The translations under genes and the position numbers were made by a program. Of a DNA stretch of 20,143 nucleotides, positions 1-7,540 are shown in pieces. Every line of letters starts with the position of its first letter. Position 1 is the first letter of the stretch. This DNA is from a virus, in IMG/VR virus record IMGVR_UViG_3300009606_000824, positions 1-20,143 of that record; one strand, 5' to 3'. The notes under the pieces are model-generated. The model was not told the DNA's origin, did not search any database, and was given only the letters and a program-made list of their open reading frames with translations.

Positions 1-2837
1 CCCATTCTATGTTTAATAGGACTCTTATCATGAGCTTTTAAAGCTTCAACGGCATCATTTTCACTTGCAACTCCTTTTGGAAGTAAGTCAGCAAATATAC
101 CTTTACCGAACATATCAGGCCCTCTTTCGTTAGCATCGTCTATTACTTCTGAGCCTTTAAATCTGTGGTCTGTAAACTCTTTTAATATTTCATTTTTAGA
201 CTTTTTCTTTAAATCTATAGCTGCTTGTCTAACTTTTAACCTTGAGATTTCTTTTGCAAATCCTTTTGGATTTTCATCCTCTAATTTTTTTATCTCTTTT
301 GCTATATCCTTATCTGCAACCATATTTTCAGCTAAAGTAGATTTGAATACGTCAATGGAAACTTTTCTTTTCTTTCCTTTAAGTTCATATTCTACAAAAT
401 CCTTTGAGCCTGGTTTTTTAATATAGTCGGTTATTTTTACATCTACAGGTTCTTTTTGGTTCTTAACTGCATTGTATTTTTTTATAGCTACTACTTTACC
501 AATCTTCATTGATAAATCTTCATTTAATCCATCAAACTTTCTTTGTTTAAGAGCTGCCATGATAGCATAAACAGCATCTTGCTCTTCATACCCATATCTT
601 TTAGCCATTGCTTTAATAAAGCGATCTACTGATTTAGATACTTCTGGGTTAAGTGATTCATTAACATTTTCATACATATCATCATCGCCAAAATAGAATC
701 CTAAATTTTCTAACTCTTCATTATCGTACTCTTGAGATAGCTTTTGTTGAAAGTCTCTAATACTTCCTATCCATTCCATTATCACTTCAACACATCCAGG
801 ATTATCATCTATAAACTCATCAAAGCCTTGTCTGTATCCTAGTGCTCCAAATATTTCATCTAAATCTCTAGCAGCATATTCGTTTAACATATCTCCAGGT
901 TCAGTATACTGTGATCCTGTACCTGCTACTTTATTATCTAAATGCTTTTCTAATTGTTTCTTTTGATCGTTGAGTTTTTTAAGCATCTCTACAGCTGCTT
1001 TTTTTACTTGTTCATCTCCAGTTGACTTATACTTATCTAGATTAGTTTTTATCTGTGCTTTTACTTGATCTAATCCTTTAGATATTTTTGCAATTGATTC
1101 TTCTTTTACCGACTCTTTATAGTAGTCTGGATCCTCATAGTAATCGTCTTCTTCTCTTCTACGTTTAGCATAATCAGTATCCTCTCCGTCCGTATAAGCA
1201 TCATACCTATCTTCGTCGCTTTGAGCTGCATTAAGCATATCATTTAAGTCATAATCCTTTTCTAATGCTGGATTCTTCAAAGTAACTGCATTTGGTAAAT
1301 CATCTCCCCTACCGATATGTAGTTCAAAATCATCTCCTTCTATATACTTTTTCTGTAAATGATCAACTACTTGTTGAATCATATCAAGATCATATCCAAA
1401 TGTTACTAACTGGTTATCTCCTTCATTTACCTTACCTACTGCTGTATCATAATCCATAGGCTTATTATATATAGATGCTGCTTTTTCAATGGCATTATCA
1501 ATCTTATTTAATTGATCTCCGTACATATCTGCTACCGGACCTCCTGTAGATTCGATATCTGGATCGTTTTCCATTTCTCTCTCTACTTGTGCTCTTTTAA
1601 TTTTCAACTTACGAACAATCTCTCTTGCTTTTTGTTCTTTTCTTTCTGCACTAGCTTGTGCTCTTACAGCAGCTTTTCCTTCAGGGGATTTACTGTAAGC
1701 ATCTAGCTTTTTAAAGTCTGCGTTTCTTTTTTTAGCAACTCTCATTTTCATGAGGACTGGGTCATTAAAATTAGTAGCTTCATCCATATCTGCTGAATGA
1801 TCTGCTAATTCAATATCGTTAGCTCTTAAATCCATTACTACATCGTAAACGAATGCTTGTGGATCTTCGTCTGGTTCTTGATAAAATTCTGAATCTGGGT
1901 TTTCTGAGTCATCATACATGTCGTCAAAACCATCTTCATGTTTAAATATAAAGTAGATAATAACATTACCGTTTCCGTCATTGTCGACAACCTCCATCTT
2001 AACATAAGTTGGGTCTACGTTTTGATCTAAGATAGCCATAGCTTTCTTATAATCGTGTGCTTTTACTTTAATATAGTGGTGATCGTCTCCTTCACCTTCT
2101 CCTAATGGACGTCCTTCGTCGTCATACCCTACTCCATGATCTTCTTCATCGTCTTTTTGTTCTTGATCTGGGTCATAGTCTTCGCTTAGAGATTTAAAGT
2201 GTTTTAGTAGTTCATTTGACAGTACATCCACGTTAACGATTGCCTCTCCCGAAGGTTTAACACCAACTTCTACTAGTTCTTTATCGAATGAAAAATCTAC
2301 TAGGTGTAACGAGTCTTCTTTAATATAAAAAGAAAATTCATCATCACCATGTCCTTTTTCTGCTCTTGCTCCTTTATATTCAACGTACACATCAAAGCTA
2401 TTTTCTTCTATTCTATGAGCTTTAATTCTTGCTATTTCGTCTCCTAATTTTTTAAGTGTTAGTATTAGAGCTTTTCCAACTGATTTTGCTATTGCTTTTG
2501 TTTCGTCGGTGGAGAATTTAATACCTTCAGTTTCTTTAAGTGATTTCCCTTTGGCAGTATCAATTCCAGTTATAGCCGGGTCTTTTTTTAAGTCCATTGC
2601 TGTCTTCATATCCATCTTTACTGCTTTTGTATCACCACCTTTTGTAGAAACAAACATGGTCTCCTCTTCTTTAATAATTTTATTCATTTTTGTTAAAATT
2701 GATTCTTTTATAGAAGTTAGTTCTATTATTGACTTTGAGGAAAAAGATGGGTCTAATGAGTCTGAGCTTTTGCTCCCTAAGGCTTTTAGGGTAGCTTCGA
2801 CTTGAGTTAAACGATTTTTTAGTTCATCGTACGTCAT
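1..2837 (-). CDS. Very large acidic phage protein, C-terminus beyond window
   Basis: An uninterrupted reading frame starts at the ATG at 2837 and runs off the left edge without a stop, giving 945 visible residues. I do not recognise a named family. The N-terminus (residues about 1-55) is helical and polar, beginning MTYDELKNRL. A beta-rich charged part follows, then an acidic stretch rich in Asp and Glu near residues 225-345. A long, highly charged, probably coiled-coil segment spans about 355-430. A second acidic cluster with a Tyr/Asp/Glu run lies near 545-575, with further Lys/Glu-rich helices to the visible end. There are no membrane segments or signal peptide, and Cys is almost absent. 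The size, the alternating acidic and coiled-coil segments and the lack of an obvious enzyme motif suggest a structural, scaffold-like or internal virion protein, but that is inference. The leader before the ATG is A/C-rich with no Shine-Dalgarno. Confidence 0.8.
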   Translation of the reverse strand, partial: MTYDELKNRLTQVEATLKALGSKSSDSLDPSFSSKSIIELTSIKESILTKMNKIIKEEETMFVSTKGGDTKAVKMDMKTAMDLKKDPAITGIDTAKGKSLKETEGIKFSTDETKAIAKSVGKALILTLKKLGDEIARIKAHRIEENSFDVYVEYKGARAEKGHGDDEFSFYIKEDSLHLVDFSFDKELVEVGVKPSGEAIVNVDVLSNELLKHFKSLSEDYDPDQEQKDDEEDHGVGYDDEGRPLGEGEGDDHHYIKVKAHDYKKAMAILDQNVDPTYVKMEVVDNDGNGNVIIYFIFKHEDGFDDMYDDSENPDSEFYQEPDEDPQAFVYDVVMDLRANDIELADHSADMDEATNFNDPVLMKMRVAKKRNADFKKLDAYSKSPEGKAAVRAQASAERKEQKAREIVRKLKIKRAQVEREMENDPDIESTGGPVADMYGDQLNKIDNAIEKAASIYNKPMDYDTAVGKVNEGDNQLVTFGYDLDMIQQVVDHLQKKYIEGDDFELHIGRGDDLPNAVTLKNPALEKDYDLNDMLNAAQSDEDRYDAYTDGEDTDYAKRRREEDDYYEDPDYYKESVKEESIAKISKGLDQVKAQIKTNLDKYKSTGDEQVKKAAVEMLKKLNDQKKQLEKHLDNKVAGTGSQYTEPGDMLNEYAARDLDEIFGALGYRQGFDEFIDDNPGCVEVIMEWIGSIRDFQQKLSQEYDNEELENLGFYFGDDDMYENVNESLNPEVSKSVDRFIKAMAKRYGYEEQDAVYAIMAALKQRKFDGLNEDLSMKIGKVVAIKKYNAVKNQKEPVDVKITDYIKKPGSKDFVEYELKGKKRKVSIDVFKSTLAENMVADKDIAKEIKKLEDENPKGFAKEISRLKVRQAAIDLKKKSKNEILKEFTDHRFKGSEVIDDANERGPDMFGKGIFADLLPKGVASENDAVEALKAHDKSPIKHRM

Positions 2838-2878
2838 TGTGTTGTGTTTTTTGTTATATAGCTATATAAATAAATAGA

Positions 2879-3508
2879 TTAACTCTCCCAAATAATATTT
2901 TTAAACTTCTCTGGGGATAGTCCAAAATAGTTGGTCCTCCATTGGGTTTGTTCGAAAAAATCTAAATTATACCATTCGTCTTTCTTTTTCCATAGTGTTT
3001 TTGCTACTTCATCCCAATCTTGATTAAGTACAAACTTTTCTATTTCTAATTTTTTAATAAGTACTTTATCAAAGTCAAAAGAATCCCATTCATAGTGAAA
3101 TACTTCGAATACTGCGTTTGGGGATACGAAGTCTATGGATATATCTATTCCCCATTTAGGTTTCATTTTTACTAATTTATATAACATTGGATTGTATTCT
3201 TGTGCTACATATTCTATTTGTTCTAAAGCAGTTGAGTAAAATCCTTTTCTTTCAAATAGGTCTGAATGGTTAATATGTGCTCCATCTTTTTTATCCCATG
3301 TTAACCAGTCGTATCTTAAACAATCTTCATGTCGTCTCTCTATTGCTTGGTATCCATTGTAAGGTAAAAAAACCTGTTCTGCTTTTGTTAAATGGTATCC
3401 ATTTTGGTCAAATAAATCTACGCAGTTAGTTTCTTTTAAAGTTTCCACATCTTCTGTAGGATCTAAAAAATAGGCGTTTCTATGTAGTTTATTATTACTT
3501 AATTCCAT
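2879..3508 (-). CDS. Hypothetical protein, 209 aa, aromatic-rich
   Basis: I do not recognise this protein. It has 209 residues, is soluble and notably rich in Trp, Tyr and Phe (for example WLTWDKKDG near residues 68-76, and the C-terminal half with several Trp-Lys and Trp-Asp pairs). No metal-binding cluster, nucleotide-binding loop or membrane segment is visible. Its ATG overlaps the stop of the upstream 65-aa gene by one base (TAATG), so the two are probably translationally coupled and belong to the same small-gene block. A 41-base AT-rich gap separates it from the giant gene on its left. Function unknown; coding status rests on length, tight coupling and a composition like its neighbours. 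Confidence 0.8.
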   Translation of the reverse strand: MELSNNKLHRNAYFLDPTEDVETLKETNCVDLFDQNGYHLTKAEQVFLPYNGYQAIERRHEDCLRYDWLTWDKKDGAHINHSDLFERKGFYSTALEQIEYVAQEYNPMLYKLVKMKPKWGIDISIDFVSPNAVFEVFHYEWDSFDFDKVLIKKLEIEKFVLNQDWDEVAKTLWKKKDEWYNLDFFEQTQWRTNYFGLSPEKFKNIIWES

Positions 3509-3705
3509 TAACAGTGATAATTTATATAACGTTGTAATGCTTTCGCATAGTGAGTGCCTTTATTTTTTAATCCTGATTTTGCTTTTCTAACTTTAGAACA
3601 AGATAGTTTACCTAAGCGTTTTTTAAGAATGCCAGGCTTGACCGGGTCATGAGGACCTTCTTCTAGTACCTCTTTTATAATTTTAGTTAATTCAGACTTC
3701 TTCAT
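3508..3705 (-). CDS. Small basic helical protein, 65 aa
   Basis: A 65-residue Lys-rich protein. The first 15 residues (MKKSELTKIIKEVLEE) form an amphipathic helix of the kind that recurs at the N-termini of several proteins here. The rest contains K-P-G-I-L-K-K-R-L-G followed by a Ser-Cys-Ser-Lys-Val-Arg segment and a basic C-terminal helix ending H-Y-A-K-A-L-Q-R-Y. From memory, similar short proteins with this K-R-L-G...Y-A-K-A-L-Q-R-Y signature occur in marine T4-like phages, but I cannot name a function. It could bind DNA or sit inside the head, given its charge. The start overlaps the end of the upstream 66-aa gene by 14 bases. Confidence 0.75.
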   Translation of the reverse strand: MKKSELTKIIKEVLEEGPHDPVKPGILKKRLGKLSCSKVRKAKSGLKNKGTHYAKALQRYINYHC

Positions 3706-3892
3706 TTCTTTTAACTAGTTCTTTTCTTATTGCAGCTTTCTTCCTTTTATAAGAAGGGTTAGTATAGAATTTTTTTAATTCAGCTGTTGATGTATTGCTT
3801 ACAGTATAATGTTCCCATACCCATTGGTTGGTCATTTTACCATTCTTATCTTTTTTGTACTTTTTAGAACTTGGTTTAATTTTTACAGGCAT
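3692..3892 (-). CDS. Small basic protein, 66 aa
   Basis: A 66-residue, strongly basic protein (MPVKIKPSSKKY...) with a central Asn-Gln-Trp-Val-Trp-Glu-His-Tyr motif and a Lys/Arg-rich C-terminal helix. I chose the ATG at 3892 rather than the more upstream ATG at 3970. The 3892 start falls one base after the TAG of the upstream Lys-rich gene, as in the other coupled pairs here, whereas 3970 would create a 77-base overlap with that gene's conserved C-terminal domain. Function unknown; its charge suggests a nucleic-acid or virion-interior role. The frame is solid but the start is a choice. Confidence 0.7.
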   Translation of the reverse strand: MPVKIKPSSKKYKKDKNGKMTNQWVWEHYTVSNTSTAELKKFYTNPSYKRKKAAIRKELVKRNEEV

Positions 3893-3893
3893 T

Positions 3894-4619
3894 CTATTTC
3901 TTTTTCCATATTTCACCTCTTCTACAACGAACAACTGCCCCGGAGGCGTATGCTGATGGCCAGGTGTCATATTTTGATTTTGCTAATCTAGTACACCTAT
4001 CATCTTTTTCCATGATAGTATTTTCATTAGTAGTTTCGTGTACCATTCCTACTACTAAGTTTCTTAGGTCCTCTTTTGTAACACCTTCTTTAGTTTTCTC
4101 TAAAGATGTACCTGCTTTCTTAGCATCTTTATATGCATTAGAATTTTTATGAGATGATTTCTTACCTGCTTTTTTCTTAGCATTAATGTTAGCCCAAAGG
4201 CCTTCTTTCTTTACTAATGATTTTTCTAAATCTTTTAGTTTTTGAACTAAAAAAGGTACATTCCCTCCATCATTTGGATCATCTATTCTTGCTTTTAATC
4301 TATCAATTGTTTGTTGAATAGTTTCTTCCTTATGGTATTTAGATTCTTTCTTTACTGTTGCTTTTTTAGTATTTTTCACGACTGTCTTTCCTTTACTACC
4401 TGCTTTCTTTTTCTTTGCTGCAGTAGCGGCTCTTTGACCTTTTGTTAAACTTTGTGCTTTTGCTTTTGGTAAGCACCTATCGGGATTTTTCTTATTCTTA
4501 GAAGTTCCGCAATCGCCAGCTATATTACCAGAAGAAGAGATGCGTACCCACTTCTCTTTTTTAAACCAATCTCTTAATGACTCTTTTACAACTTGCTTTA
4601 TATTTGCTGGTACTTTCAT
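3894..4619 (-). CDS. Lys-rich two-domain protein, probable internal virion or DNA-associated protein
   Basis: A 241-residue, very basic protein with two compact Cys-containing modules joined by a Lys/Ala-rich linker. The N-terminal module (about 18-72) has W-V-R-I-S-S-S-G-N-I-A-G-D-C-G-T then N-P-D-R-C-L-P-K-A-K-A-Q-S-L and a Lys tail, a pattern I associate with uncharacterised phage DUF families. Residues about 95-140 are helical. The C-terminal module (about 205-241) reads D-R-C-T-R-L-A-K-S-K-Y then W-P-S-A-Y-A-S-G-A-V-V-R-C-R, another small domain seen in phages and giant viruses. The first residues resemble the amphipathic start helices of nearby genes. Its ATG overlaps the upstream stop by one base (TAATG). 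Function unknown; packing against DNA in the head is inference from its charge. Confidence 0.8.
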   Translation of the reverse strand: MKVPANIKQVVKESLRDWFKKEKWVRISSSGNIAGDCGTSKNKKNPDRCLPKAKAQSLTKGQRAATAAKKKKAGSKGKTVVKNTKKATVKKESKYHKEETIQQTIDRLKARIDDPNDGGNVPFLVQKLKDLEKSLVKKEGLWANINAKKKAGKKSSHKNSNAYKDAKKAGTSLEKTKEGVTKEDLRNLVVGMVHETTNENTIMEKDDRCTRLAKSKYDTWPSAYASGAVVRCRRGEIWKKK

Positions 4620-4975
4620 TAATTAAATTTAATAATTTCTGATAAAAGCTTTACTATAACTCCGAAAAGTGTGGCAAATATTATCCACAGTGCTTTATTT
4701 ACTCCGTCTCTCCACTTTTTAAGATCCTTTACCTCTAGCATATTATCCCCAAATTCTTTTTCATTACCTTCCATTTTATTTCTAAAAGAAGTGTTTTGGT
4801 TAGTTTTAACTATTACCCCATTTTCTGGGTTGAGTAATGTATACTTTAATTCAGACATATTTTCTTTTAAAGCTTCTACATCTTTTTGCATCTGCTTTAG
4901 TTCACCGTTAGGCATATGTTTCTTTATATGAACCAATTCAGATAATACTGATTCAAGTAGTTGTTTTTGTGTCAT
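4619..4975 (-). CDS. Coiled-coil protein with one C-terminal membrane segment
   Basis: A 118-residue protein. Residues about 5-48 form a heptad-like amphipathic helix with Leu/Met/Val spacing, and a polar middle follows. Residues about 93-113 (A-L-W-I-I-F-A-T-L-F-G-V-I-V-K-L-L) form one hydrophobic membrane-spanning helix just before the C-terminus, preceded by K-K-W-R-D. This layout, N-terminal coiled coil plus a single C-terminal anchor, resembles XhlA-type hemolysin/holin-associated proteins and some spanin or holin accessory proteins. A lysis role is possible but unproven, since no endolysin gene is visible in the window. The 41-base AT-rich gap upstream gives no clear Shine-Dalgarno. Confidence 0.75.
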   Translation of the reverse strand: MTQKQLLESVLSELVHIKKHMPNGELKQMQKDVEALKENMSELKYTLLNPENGVIVKTNQNTSFRNKMEGNEKEFGDNMLEVKDLKKWRDGVNKALWIIFATLFGVIVKLLSEIIKFN

Positions 4976-5016
4976 AGTGTTAAACTAATCTAATTATATT
5001 TAGTATAAATATATAA

Positions 5017-5589
5017 CTAATCCAACTTACTTTTAAGGTAAGTGAGATATTCTTGAAATTTCTCAGTAAATTTTTTACTTTCCAGTGTTTTATTAATCTT
5101 CCAATCCTCAATATCTCCTTGCTCAGTAACAAAAGAGGTATCGCTGTTAATTGACTCTGAGAATTGTTGTTCTAGTTCTTTAATAAAAAATTTCAAGTTA
5201 CCCTTACGAGCATGTCTAATATACTCTTCGTACTTACCGTTTTTTCTGAGCTCTGCTTCATAGTCAATAACACAGTCAAAACACATTTTATTTACTTTAT
5301 AAACTTTTTTATCTAAATGATGAGAAAGTGGCTTTCCACATTTTGGGCAAACTAAAGGTAGTTGGGTTGCTTTTTTTGCCGCATCTAATTTAGTAACATT
5401 TTGCTTAAGTCCGTTTTTAACGGTCCACTTTTTCCCACCTTCTTCCCAAATGTCTCCTTCTTTATATTCACCGGTAGTTTTTCTGTACCCTGTTTGAGAT
5501 TTTGTTTTAGTGGTAAAATCCTTTCTAACTAGATTTCGAATTCTTTCTACGTCTGAATGTTTAAACTCCTTTTTAAGGTGGTTACTCAT
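5017..5589 (-). CDS. Zinc-ribbon protein of unknown function, 190 aa
   Basis: A 190-residue soluble protein. The N-terminal part has a conserved-looking helix (H-S-D-V-E-R-I-R-N-L-V, residues 11-21) followed by T-G-Y and a G-D-I-W-E-E-G-G-K-K-W-T-V-K-N-G segment (about 45-60) that looks like a beta hairpin. A four-Cys zinc ribbon follows: C81-x2-C84 and C103-x2-C106. The C-terminal third is helical. I recall similar proteins with this hairpin-plus-ribbon layout in marine T4-like phages, without an assigned function. DNA binding or a transcription-accessory role would be typical for a ribbon but is inference. The start overlaps the end of the upstream HAD gene by 8 bases. Confidence 0.8.
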   Translation of the reverse strand: MSNHLKKEFKHSDVERIRNLVRKDFTTKTKSQTGYRKTTGEYKEGDIWEEGGKKWTVKNGLKQNVTKLDAAKKATQLPLVCPKCGKPLSHHLDKKVYKVNKMCFDCVIDYEAELRKNGKYEEYIRHARKGNLKFFIKELEQQFSESINSDTSFVTEQGDIEDWKINKTLESKKFTEKFQEYLTYLKSKLD

Positions 5590-6172
5590 ATCCTAATTCT
5601 TTTAATCCTTGGATTGCTTCTGATATATTTCCGTATTTAACTCTAAAAGCTATACCTCCTGCAGCTCTCCATTCGTTTATATTTGATTTTTTGTCATCTA
5701 TAAGTATACTAGTTTCATTAGCATATCTTTGTTTATCTGCTGAATAAGCAAATATTACTCTAGGTTTTGGGTTAAGATGATTCTTAGCCCATAATTGTTT
5801 ACCTAATCTAGAACTGTTATCTCTAGAAGGAGATGTTAGAAGTTCAGGATTATATTTTTTAATAAAGTCCCAAAGTACTTTACCTTGAGGCATCCAGTCC
5901 ATTCCTGCCCAAAACCCTACTCCAACTGTTTGATCTATAAACTTCCAAAACTCAGAAGCACCAAAGATCTTTTCAAAGTCTTTAGGTTTTACTACTTTTT
6001 CAATATCTCTAAGTGGGTAGTGTTCTTTACCTACGGTATTTAACTTATCATGGAAACGTTTTTCAAAGTCTGTTAATACTCCGTCCATATCACAATAAAT
6101 TTTGTACTGTGGTTTATTTTCTTGCTCAGGAAGCGGATATGCTTCTAATAAATCTACTATACTTTTACTCAT
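5582..6172 (-). CDS. HAD-family phosphatase, 5'(3')-deoxyribonucleotidase-like
   Basis: A 196-residue HAD-superfamily hydrolase. Motif I is D28-M-D30-G-V-L-T-D, giving the nucleophile and acid/base aspartates. Motif II is the L-T-S-P-S segment near residue 113, a Lys follows near residue 144 (S-A-D-K-Q-R), and motif IV is L-I-D-D-K-K-S-N near 157-164. Size and layout match the NT5C-type deoxyribonucleotidases often carried by large phages, where they would dephosphorylate nucleoside monophosphates. Protein or other small phosphate substrates are possible. The first ten residues (M-S-K-S-I-V-D-L-L-E, then Ala) are a weaker match to the shared N-terminal tag and lie about 15 residues ahead of the first HAD strand. 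AAAGG lies just before the ATG, and the gene has its own upstream gap with a promoter-like motif. Confidence 0.85.
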   Translation of the reverse strand: MSKSIVDLLEAYPLPEQENKPQYKIYCDMDGVLTDFEKRFHDKLNTVGKEHYPLRDIEKVVKPKDFEKIFGASEFWKFIDQTVGVGFWAGMDWMPQGKVLWDFIKKYNPELLTSPSRDNSSRLGKQLWAKNHLNPKPRVIFAYSADKQRYANETSILIDDKKSNINEWRAAGGIAFRVKYGNISEAIQGLKELGYE

Positions 6173-6194
6173 AACCTTTATTTTAGTTTACCTT

Positions 6195-6203
6195 ATTATA
6201 CCA
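6195..6203 (-). promoter_or_regulatory. Candidate extended -10 promoter upstream of the HAD gene
   Basis: The minus strand reads TGGTATAAT, a perfect extended -10 element (TGnTATAAT), in the 69-base gap between the fusion gene and the HAD gene. No good -35 hexamer is visible at the expected spacing, which is tolerable for an extended -10. Transcription would start around 6188, leaving a leader of roughly 16 bases with AAAGG before the ATG at 6172. This is the longest intergenic gap in the window. The call assumes a sigma-70-like host factor and would not hold for a Bacteroidetes-type sigma factor. Confidence 0.4.
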
Positions 6204-6241
6204 CAATATACGAAAATTAACGCTAACTTCCAACTTATTTC

Positions 6242-7540
6242 TTAGTTTTTTAAAGTATCTTCCCAATTTCTGAATGTTATATTTCCTAGTAAGTAAGCTT
6301 CTTTTTCTAACTCAAGTAATTTATCGTCTGCTGTCGTATCTTGTGTCTGAATATTGTGAAGGGTGCCTTGTAGGTTTTGCATATGATGAATCATTTCATG
6401 TGAGTAAGATCTAACTATATCTTTATCGTGTCTATTGGAGATATATAGTACTATTTCTTTTTTATTTGGATCATAGTAAGCTGTTCTACCAAAAAAGTTG
6501 GTTGCATTAGCTTCATCTTTTCTAACAGTAACCTCAGGTAGTGGTTGAATATCCATTCCTTGATCAATCATATACTCAGTTAATGATGAAATATAATCTT
6601 TTAATTCAAGTTTAGTGCCTACGTTTTCATTTATATCTTCATAACCCAAAACCAAATGATTGCCATTGTGTTTTATATAAGTAGAAGAAGGAACAAGTCT
6701 AGAAATATAATTATATAAGTTATCAATAGTACCTTTTTCAGCACTTGGTATTTTATCTACGTTTCTAGTCTCTGTTACTTGTTCGTTATCATGTCCACAT
6801 TTATGACATATGTAAAGATCATCTCCTCCATCTACTATATTCCAACTCCATCCACAATTGTCGCATTTAATTTTTTCATATGTTACTTCTTCATCAACGT
6901 TAAAGTACTGTTCAACAAATCCTTCAAGGTTGGAACTTAATATTTCTGCTACTATTTTATCTTTTAGGTCGGTTAGTACATTTAAGATTTCTTCTCTAGA
7001 AAGTTCTACAGGGAAAAAATCAGAAATAGTATCTAAGTTTCCTGATAATATTGAATTTCTAAAGTCGGTTGCTCTAGTAGTTGAATCAGGAGCTGCAGCT
7101 AGTGCTAATCCCTGTACGTTAGGTGCATTTTTATATGTAGTTACTCTTCTTAAATCTACAAAATCTTTATCTCCTCTTATTCCTGTTACGGAAACAAATT
7201 CTAATTCAGGATTTGCTTGTGCATAATCTTTAGCTGCAAACATTGGGTTTGATCCTCCATCTAATATTTCAACATTACCTAAATATTTGGAGTATATATT
7301 CCATATAGACATCGACTCATCCTTAGTAATACCGTTTCTCTCACCTGCTCCAACGAAAACTAATACTTTATCTATCTTAGGTTTTTTGTTACTTCTACCT
7401 TTAAGAAGTTCTGCTCCGGTTTCTTTGTAATTATCTTTATTGTATATGGAACCATTGTAGGTATTATCTAATAATGATTTAACTACATTGAAATGTCCTC
7501 TATGAGGTGGTTTATATGCTCCTGGATATAATGCTATCAT
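6242..7540 (-). CDS. Fusion: nucleotidyltransferase, zinc ribbon and HExxH metallopeptidase-like domain
   Basis: A 432-residue protein with three recognisable parts. Residues 1-175 are an HxGH nucleotidyltransferase of the NMNAT/NadR/cytidylyltransferase type: Y-P-G-A-Y-K-P-P-H13-R-G-H16 at the N-terminus and a late S-T-T-R segment (153-156) corresponding to the family's second signature. Residues 226-250 form a zinc ribbon (C226-x2-C229, C245-x2-C248, then H250). Near the C-terminus is H381-E382-M-I-H385-H, the HExxH zinc-peptidase motif, with an E-K-E-A-Y segment (411-415) able to supply a third ligand. The first domain probably makes a dinucleotide such as NAD from a mononucleotide and NTP, but its substrate cannot be read here. 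The ATG overlaps the kinase stop as ATGA, so the two are coupled. Confidence 0.85.
   Translation of the reverse strand: MIALYPGAYKPPHRGHFNVVKSLLDNTYNGSIYNKDNYKETGAELLKGRSNKKPKIDKVLVFVGAGERNGITKDESMSIWNIYSKYLGNVEILDGGSNPMFAAKDYAQANPELEFVSVTGIRGDKDFVDLRRVTTYKNAPNVQGLALAAAPDSTTRATDFRNSILSGNLDTISDFFPVELSREEILNVLTDLKDKIVAEILSSNLEGFVEQYFNVDEEVTYEKIKCDNCGWSWNIVDGGDDLYICHKCGHDNEQVTETRNVDKIPSAEKGTIDNLYNYISRLVPSSTYIKHNGNHLVLGYEDINENVGTKLELKDYISSLTEYMIDQGMDIQPLPEVTVRKDEANATNFFGRTAYYDPNKKEIVLYISNRHDKDIVRSYSHEMIHHMQNLQGTLHNIQTQDTTADDKLLELEKEAYLLGNITFRNWEDTLKN

Noticed and set aside
1512-1706. Plus-strand open frames (for example 1512-1706, 2509-2805, 4671-4931, 6858-7226, 12313-12582, 17576-17875)
   Set aside because: Each lies opposite a well-supported minus-strand gene and has the Ser/Phe/Leu-rich composition typical of an antisense shadow.
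2865-2872. TATAAATA octamer on the plus strand, as in a T4 late promoter (also at 5004-5011, 9118-9125, 12245-12252 and 13556-13563)
   Set aside because: All read away from the genes, several lie inside coding sequence, and about two are expected by chance in DNA this AT-rich, so a few more is weak evidence. Antisense late transcription was not supported otherwise.
3893-3970. Longer start (ATG at 3970) for the 66-aa gene
   Set aside because: It would overlap the conserved Cys-containing end of the Lys-rich gene by 77 bases; the ATG at 3892 fits the tight spacing used elsewhere.
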